NCBI GenBank assembly: GCA_001970955.1
Contig: MPUH01001219.1
Location: 1 to 20,792 of the forward strand
Reading direction: 5' to 3'
Length of the DNA stretch: 20,792 bases
Source of the DNA: Stentor coeruleus
Lineage: Eukaryota; Ciliophora; Heterotrichea; Heterotrichida; Stentoridae
A model generated the notes under the pieces. It was not told the origin of the DNA and made no database searches. It was given only the letters and a program-made list of their open reading frames with translations. Shown here one piece after another: positions 16,048 to 20,792 of the stretch. The position numbers and the translations under genes were made by a program. Position 1 is the first letter of the stretch, and every line of letters begins with the position of its first letter.

Positions 16048-17391
16048 ATGTTGGGACAAGAGACTACAAAAACACGCTTTAATGCTTCGTTAATACCAGA
16101 AATAATTTTTGAAGAATTATTTACAGGTAAAGGACATTTCAGTTTAACCTGTTGTGTAAGCATTCTTGAGGTTCTTATAAAATACTCAATTCAACGAGGT
16201 TTAGGAGTCTATTCTCATATAAAAAATGCATTTGAATCAATTAGGCAAAATATCAACATCTACGCAAATTTTTATCAGTTTCAACAACAAATAAATATTT
16301 TTTATACAATTATAGATCATTTATCAAACAATAATATCACCATACAGAAAAGATTACAATATCTTCATTATATGGCAAAAAGTAATGATGATAATAAAAT
16401 AGCTCTTGAAAAAGGTATGAAATTACTCACTGCTGTATTTTTTGATAAAGATCGGGATATATTAAATTTAATTATATCAGATAATGAATCTCAAGTAGTA
16501 GATAAGATTCTAACAATGCTAAGTGGGCATTTTAAAGTAAAATTTGTTGTTTTAGAAAAGAATCGGAAAAATGAGTATTCGTCGATAGTAGAAGATGCCC
16601 CACTTATATTTTTAAAATACGAATATGAAAAATCATCAATTTTGTATAATAAAGATATGATTGAGATAGAAAATTTAGCTAATTTCAACCCTCAAAGACT
16701 TGAAGATTCCCCATTTATGTCGAAAACTGTAAGTAATCAAATATATAATCCTCACCCTGGATATTCATCAGTACCTGTTACTCGGAATAGTTTTTCAGAT
16801 TCAGATGGAAGAATTAATCAAGGGCAAGGAAATCCTGGGATTTTCAAAAATCCTAATAAAAACTTATATCCAAATGGAAATCCTAGCTCATATCCAATTA
16901 CATTTCCTAACAATAATCAATATCAAAATCCTCCTTCCTCTGTTTTACCAACATCTATAAATCCTAAGTCAAATATACCTGAAGATGTTATTGAGTTTAT
17001 TTCTATTATGGCTGAAGAATTAGTAGGAAATAATATTGTCAATGATAGACTAGCACAAGAGATTTCTAAAATTACAGGGAATTATGAAGAATTTAAAAAT
17101 ATCAAAGCCCTTTCAGAGATTGTTAAAATGACCTTTTATAATAATCAAAGATCTAATGTTTATTTAAACAATCTACCGAATCAAAGAATTTCAGTTGGTG
17201 GAGAAATCTTTTGCAAATATGGAAATCATTACGTTGAGAAAGATTTTATTTCAGATATAAAATGTCCTGATAATTGTATTATATGTAATAATTGTAGAAC
17301 ATATAATATTAACCAATGTGTTATGTGTGGAACAATTTATTCGGATACTAGCAAAGAGTTATTATATGCTCTTAAAATAACAAGTAAATAA
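16048..17391 (+). CDS. Array paralogue 3: pseudo-otubain/helical/zinc-module protein
   Basis: A complete 447-residue member with all three modules. Otubain-like domain about 20-225: GKGHFSLTC (27-35) with Phe31 in place of the catalytic Cys, ALEKGMKLL (119-127), HFKVKFVVLE (161-170), and EKSSILY (194-200) without the His; SPFMS closes the domain. A Pro/Asn-rich linker follows. The helical module is at about 308-363 (begins IPEDVIEFISIMAEELVG), then a short linker and the Cys module C389-x16-C406-x3-C410-x2-C413-x2-C416-x7-C424-x2-C427. Cys spacing is identical to paralogue 2 although the residues between differ widely, which argues that the cysteines bind metal. The start directly follows TATAATATAA; stop is TAA. 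This is the best complete reference for the family architecture. Function is unknown. Confidence 0.87.
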   Translation: MLGQETTKTRFNASLIPEIIFEELFTGKGHFSLTCCVSILEVLIKYSIQRGLGVYSHIKNAFESIRQNINIYANFYQFQQQINIFYTIIDHLSNNNITIQKRLQYLHYMAKSNDDNKIALEKGMKLLTAVFFDKDRDILNLIISDNESQVVDKILTMLSGHFKVKFVVLEKNRKNEYSSIVEDAPLIFLKYEYEKSSILYNKDMIEIENLANFNPQRLEDSPFMSKTVSNQIYNPHPGYSSVPVTRNSFSDSDGRINQGQGNPGIFKNPNKNLYPNGNPSSYPITFPNNNQYQNPPSSVLPTSINPKSNIPEDVIEFISIMAEELVGNNIVNDRLAQEISKITGNYEEFKNIKALSEIVKMTFYNNQRSNVYLNNLPNQRISVGGEIFCKYGNHYVEKDFISDIKCPDNCIICNNCRTYNINQCVMCGTIYSDTSKELLYALKITSK

Positions 17392-17900
17392 TTAATGGGA
17401 AAATCTAGTACTTGATTAAATTATTCGGGTACCTAAAATTGTTAGGTGATTATAATTTAATTATATATCAGCAGTTTTTCTAACTAAGATTTAAATCTTT
17501 GTTTGTCTATATATAATCTAATAGAAAATAAGTACTTATTAATATATATGTTTTTTATTAGTATTCAATATTTCAACTTAACTTAAAAAATTTCTTAAAG
17601 TAAAGATCTACTTTTCATATACGATTTGTGTTTGATTCTAATAAAGATCAACAATAAAATTTAATTTAATACCTAATCCCAAAAAAATCTAAAAAAAACC
17701 TATACTATTAATACCAAAAAAACCTAAAATCCTTAGACAAAAAATTACAAATTTCAAAAACAAATCTTAAACCCGAACTTTCAGCTAAATTTTCTATCTA
17801 TCATCTGACCATTTTAATACAAAATTCTCCTAATTATCCATAACCCAGGCCCAAAAAAAAAATACTAAAATTATCTATAATTCGTTCTTCAATATAATAA
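17392..17900. other. Spacer between array paralogues 3 and 4
   Basis: About 500 bp, AT-rich. A perfect 6-bp inverted repeat, ACCTAA-AATTG-TTAGGT (17431-17447), lies 40 bp after the stop of paralogue 3 and could be a 3' element. From about 17630 the plus strand becomes G-poor and A/C-rich, as expected upstream of a plus-strand gene here; TTCAATATAATAA immediately precedes the next ATG. No gene seen. Confidence 0.5.
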
Positions 17901-20792
17901 ATGTCAGGAGTATCTAATAAAAAGCCTTTCACTTGCTCTTCATTAAGCTATTTAACTTATGAAACATCATTTTCAGGTTCTGGCCATTTCGGCTTAGCCT
18001 GTTGCATAGGTATAATCGAAACTCTAATTCGATACTCGATTCAATCAAGTAAACAAGTTTTTAATCATATAAAGCAAACATTTTACAGCCTTCAACAACA
18101 TATAACACATTATGCAAATCATTATAAATATCAACAAGAATGCCAAAAATTCTTTGCAATCATCGATCAATTATCAGATAATCAGCATCCAATCAATGAG
18201 AGATTACAATGGGTAAACTATTATTCCACTGATGAAAATCATAAAGGGGGGCTTGAAAAAGGTATGAAATTACTTATATCTGTGATTTTAGAAAATGATA
18301 AAGAGACTGTAAATGAGATTTTATCTGATGCCGAAACTCAGAAATGGGGTTTAATTTTGACAAAGCTTAGTGGTTATTTTAAAGTAAAGTTTATTATTTT
18401 AGAAAGAAGTGAAAAAAAAGAGTATAATTCGATAGCAGATGCTGTTCCTATAATATATTTGAAATGTGAGAGGCTGGAATCATCAGTTTTATATTCAAAT
18501 GAAATGGTTGATATAGAATATTCATCTAATTTTAATTCTCAGAAACTTGAAGCACCTCCGTTTATGTCGAGGCCTATAATAATTCCTCCTCAGAGCAATC
18601 CTTTAGCCCAGTTACAAAAATCGAATCTTCCTCATGGATTTATCGAGGGGCCACCTCCAAATAAAAATATAAATAATATCCCACCTCCTGCTCCTATACC
18701 AAATGCAAATCAAGGATCTATGATTAATCCACCTACCAATATAAACACTGTAAATCATCCTCATCCTCAAAACAATTATAATGTACCACCTCCCCAGTCT
18801 TTAAATATCCCATCACCTTCTCAGTTTTCAGATATCCCCAAGCCACCTTCTCAGTTTGTAAACGCCCCCCTGTCACTTTCTCAGCCTCAAAATAGTCTTA
18901 CTTCACCTGGGATAAATCCCCCTTCAAATATTCTGCCTCCCAAAAACAATCCAGACCCTCGATTTGAGCAATCAAATCCTTATCAAAACAGTAATTCAAA
19001 CCAAGTTGTTCCTCAAAAAGCAGCAAATCCTCCTTATCAGAGTTCAGGTATTCCAACATCACAAAATATTATGCCTTTACCAAACCAATCCATGCCTCAA
19101 AATTCTCCAAGTTATATTCAGCATAATAATCCCCCTTCTCAGTTTAATGTGCCTAATGTGAACATACCTCAGAACTCACAAATTAATCCAAATCCTTCTT
19201 TTCCAAATCAAAATACCCCTTATTTACAAAATATAATAAATCAGCCAAGCCCTATCATACCTCAAAAGTCACCCCTACAACATCAAAATTCATATCCTCT
19301 ACGAAGCCCACCAAATGATATAAATTCTCATCATAACCAATCTGTACCTATTATTTATCAAAATATCCCTAATTCTCCTAATCTACAATCTGAATATCCT
19401 TCACAATCCCCACCTATATCTAAAAACCCTCCATCTTATAATCCAAATATTCCTATGCCTCCAAATATGGTAATTTCACATAATCCACAAATTCCTCAGG
19501 CTTTTTCAAGCCAATGTCCTCCTTCACAGTATTCAAATCCTCCTCAAAATATAGTCAGTTCTCCTATTCCACAAATTCCCCCAAGTCCTGAATCTCAATA
19601 TCCTCCTTATCAAAATTCAAATGTCCCTGTTCTTACAAATATCCCCAATTCGCCAAGTCCACAAATCTCTCAAGTACCTCAAATCCCTCCAAGTCCTGAT
19701 CTTAAATATTTAAATTCTCCTTCATATTCTTACCCTTCAGGTCAAAATTCTAATATAAAACAAGTAAATATTCCCCCAACACCATCTATACCAAATCCTT
19801 CAAACCAACCAATTCCTGCACAAAATATCCAAAACCTCATTCAAAACTCTCCTGCTCCTCAGCATCCTTCAGTTAATAATCCATCATCTTCAACAACTGA
19901 AGAAATCCCTCAAGCTATTGCCGATTACATAAAACTCATAGCTGAAGCTCTTGTTGAAAATGGAATATACACAGACAATTTAGCAATTGAGACATTTAGG
20001 ATAAAAACAACATATAAAAGCCTTCAAAATATACAAGCTCTTGATGATATGACTAAAAAACCTAAACCAAAGCCATCTTCTGGAGGTACTCCAAGTCATT
20101 TTAATACAACTGCACCATCACAAGGACCTCAAATCCCAAGCCCTTTACCTGCTAATGTTGTAGCATCAAATTTATCATTGATTAATCAAATCCCCCCACC
20201 TGCTAATCTTACAAATATTATACCAAACACAGGACTTGTTGCTCCAAAACCCCCACAACCTTCTCCTCAACAGCCTGGAATCCCAATTGTCACTCCTTTT
20301 AAACCTAATATTCCTCAATTTTCTACAGGAGGTCAAAATAATCCTTTATCTGGAGTCCAAAATACTAATAATAATTATGGACGTTCTGGGCCAGGTAATA
20401 TAATTCTTAATATGCCTCAAGGACCAAATCCTCCAATTCCTAATCCTAATTTCTCTAAATTACCAAATTCTCAAGTTCCTAATCTTAATTTCTCTCAATT
20501 ACCAAATCCTCAAGTTCCTGATCCTAATTTCCCTCAAGCTCCAAGACCTAATATGCAACAATTTCAACATAATGGAGCCAGACCTGGGAATCAAATGGTA
20601 CCTATTAATCCTATACCAAATCCTAATAATATTAATAATGATCCTCAAAAGAGAAACATGATTCCAAACCCTGATTTACCTCAGAATTCTAATCAAAATC
20701 TTAATAGGACTAATTATCCTATGAATCCTGGTCCTCAGAATCCTAATCCAAATTTTAATAGGACTGATTATCTTATGAATCCTGGTCCTCAG
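17901..20792 (+). CDS. Array paralogue 4: pseudo-otubain with very long Pro/Asn/Gln-rich linker, 3' end outside window
   Basis: The frame is open from ATG 17901 to the right edge, 964 codons without a stop. Otubain-like domain about 19-225: GSGHFGLACC (26-35) has Phe30 where otubains have the catalytic Cys, GGLEKGMKLL follows, YFKVKFIILE matches the strand, and LESSVLYS lacks the His; PPFMS closes it. Residues about 230-660 are a Pro/Asn/Gln/Ser-rich linker with many P-P-S-Q and N-P-P type runs. The helical module is at about 667-722 (begins EEIPQAIADYIKLIAEALV). A second low-complexity stretch then runs to the edge and contains 39-bp and 54-bp tandem repeats. The Cys-rich end expected from the paralogues has not been reached. 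Such linkers are typically disordered and may bind SH3, WW or profilin-like partners or drive condensation; that is inference. The start directly follows AATATAATAA. Confidence 0.85.
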   Translation, partial: MSGVSNKKPFTCSSLSYLTYETSFSGSGHFGLACCIGIIETLIRYSIQSSKQVFNHIKQTFYSLQQHITHYANHYKYQQECQKFFAIIDQLSDNQHPINERLQWVNYYSTDENHKGGLEKGMKLLISVILENDKETVNEILSDAETQKWGLILTKLSGYFKVKFIILERSEKKEYNSIADAVPIIYLKCERLESSVLYSNEMVDIEYSSNFNSQKLEAPPFMSRPIIIPPQSNPLAQLQKSNLPHGFIEGPPPNKNINNIPPPAPIPNANQGSMINPPTNINTVNHPHPQNNYNVPPPQSLNIPSPSQFSDIPKPPSQFVNAPLSLSQPQNSLTSPGINPPSNILPPKNNPDPRFEQSNPYQNSNSNQVVPQKAANPPYQSSGIPTSQNIMPLPNQSMPQNSPSYIQHNNPPSQFNVPNVNIPQNSQINPNPSFPNQNTPYLQNIINQPSPIIPQKSPLQHQNSYPLRSPPNDINSHHNQSVPIIYQNIPNSPNLQSEYPSQSPPISKNPPSYNPNIPMPPNMVISHNPQIPQAFSSQCPPSQYSNPPQNIVSSPIPQIPPSPESQYPPYQNSNVPVLTNIPNSPSPQISQVPQIPPSPDLKYLNSPSYSYPSGQNSNIKQVNIPPTPSIPNPSNQPIPAQNIQNLIQNSPAPQHPSVNNPSSSTTEEIPQAIADYIKLIAEALVENGIYTDNLAIETFRIKTTYKSLQNIQALDDMTKKPKPKPSSGGTPSHFNTTAPSQGPQIPSPLPANVVASNLSLINQIPPPANLTNIIPNTGLVAPKPPQPSPQQPGIPIVTPFKPNIPQFSTGGQNNPLSGVQNTNNNYGRSGPGNIILNMPQGPNPPIPNPNFSKLPNSQVPNLNFSQLPNPQVPDPNFPQAPRPNMQQFQHNGARPGNQMVPINPIPNPNNINNDPQKRNMIPNPDLPQNSNQNLNRTNYPMNPGPQNPNPNFNRTDYLMNPGPQ
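20442..20549 (+). repeat. 39-bp tandem repeat in coding sequence (about 2.8 copies)
   Basis: Copies at 20442-20480, 20481-20519 and a shorter diverged one at 20520-20549, each encoding a 13-residue unit of the type N-P-N-F-S-K-L-P-N-S-Q-V-P. The period is a multiple of three, so the linker of paralogue 4 can change length without loss of frame. Confidence 0.85.
20703..20792 (+). repeat. 54-bp tandem repeat running off the right edge
   Basis: A first copy at 20703-20756 and a second from 20757 cut by the window end, encoding 18-residue units starting NRTxYxMNPGPQ. The array probably continues beyond the window, so copy number is unknown. Confidence 0.8.

Noticed and set aside
18964..19161. 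Plus-strand 65-codon frame
   Set aside because: It is an out-of-frame shadow within the long open frame of paralogue 4.
1..20792. Search for tRNA genes, transposases, telomeric repeats, CRISPR arrays
   Set aside because: No tRNA T-arm signature, terminal inverted repeats with transposase frame, ciliate telomere repeat runs or regularly spaced repeats were found by eye.

Overview
The window looks like macronuclear DNA of a heterotrich ciliate, most likely Stentor or a close relative. The sequence is very AT-rich and intergenic. Genes are mostly single-exon and read with the standard code (tryptophan is TGG; TAA, TAG and TGA all end genes). The one intron I can support is exactly 15 nt, a size known from heterotrichs. 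No bacterial feature (Shine-Dalgarno site, operon, IS element, CRISPR) is present. Species assignment is inference.

Layout. Position 1 to about 4.1 kb holds three minus-strand genes: a partial protein resembling the C-terminal half of a USP deubiquitinase (1-823), a coiled-coil protein with motifs like those of dynein adaptors (954-2258), and a casein kinase 1 with a 15-nt intron (3164-4123). A divergent promoter region leads to a plus-strand ELMO-domain protein (4998-6560). It converges on a large minus-strand protein with an otubain-like domain and many zinc-binding cysteines (6869-9160), which contains a one-N assembly join flanked by a 71-bp repeat. A 1.5-kb gene-free stretch holds a candidate structured RNA near 9.6-9.76 kb. 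It is followed by a small minus-strand hypothetical gene (10670-11005) and another 1.5-kb divergent intergenic region.

From 12.5 kb to the right edge there is a tandem array of four plus-strand paralogues (12494, 14620, 16048, 17901 onward; the last runs off the window). Each has an N-terminal domain of about 200 residues that I read as a degenerate otubain (OTU, peptidase C65) fold, then a low-complexity linker. Three carry a 55-residue helical module. The three complete ones end in a Cys-rich module C-x16-C-x3-C-x2-C-x2-C-x7-C-x2-C. The catalytic Asp/Cys/His of otubains appear to be lost in all of them. The minus-strand gene at 6869-9160 seems to be a divergent fifth member with the same overall order of domains.

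The unifying theme is a cluster of apparent pseudo-deubiquitinases (five otubain-like, one USP-like) with zinc modules. This would be a lineage-specific family of ubiquitin-binding or scaffolding proteins. That function is inferred from motif comparison by eye and needs profile or structure searches. A second striking feature is the base-composition skew: blocks of roughly 0.3-1 kb flip from almost no C to almost no G, mostly at divergent promoters but also once inside a coding region.
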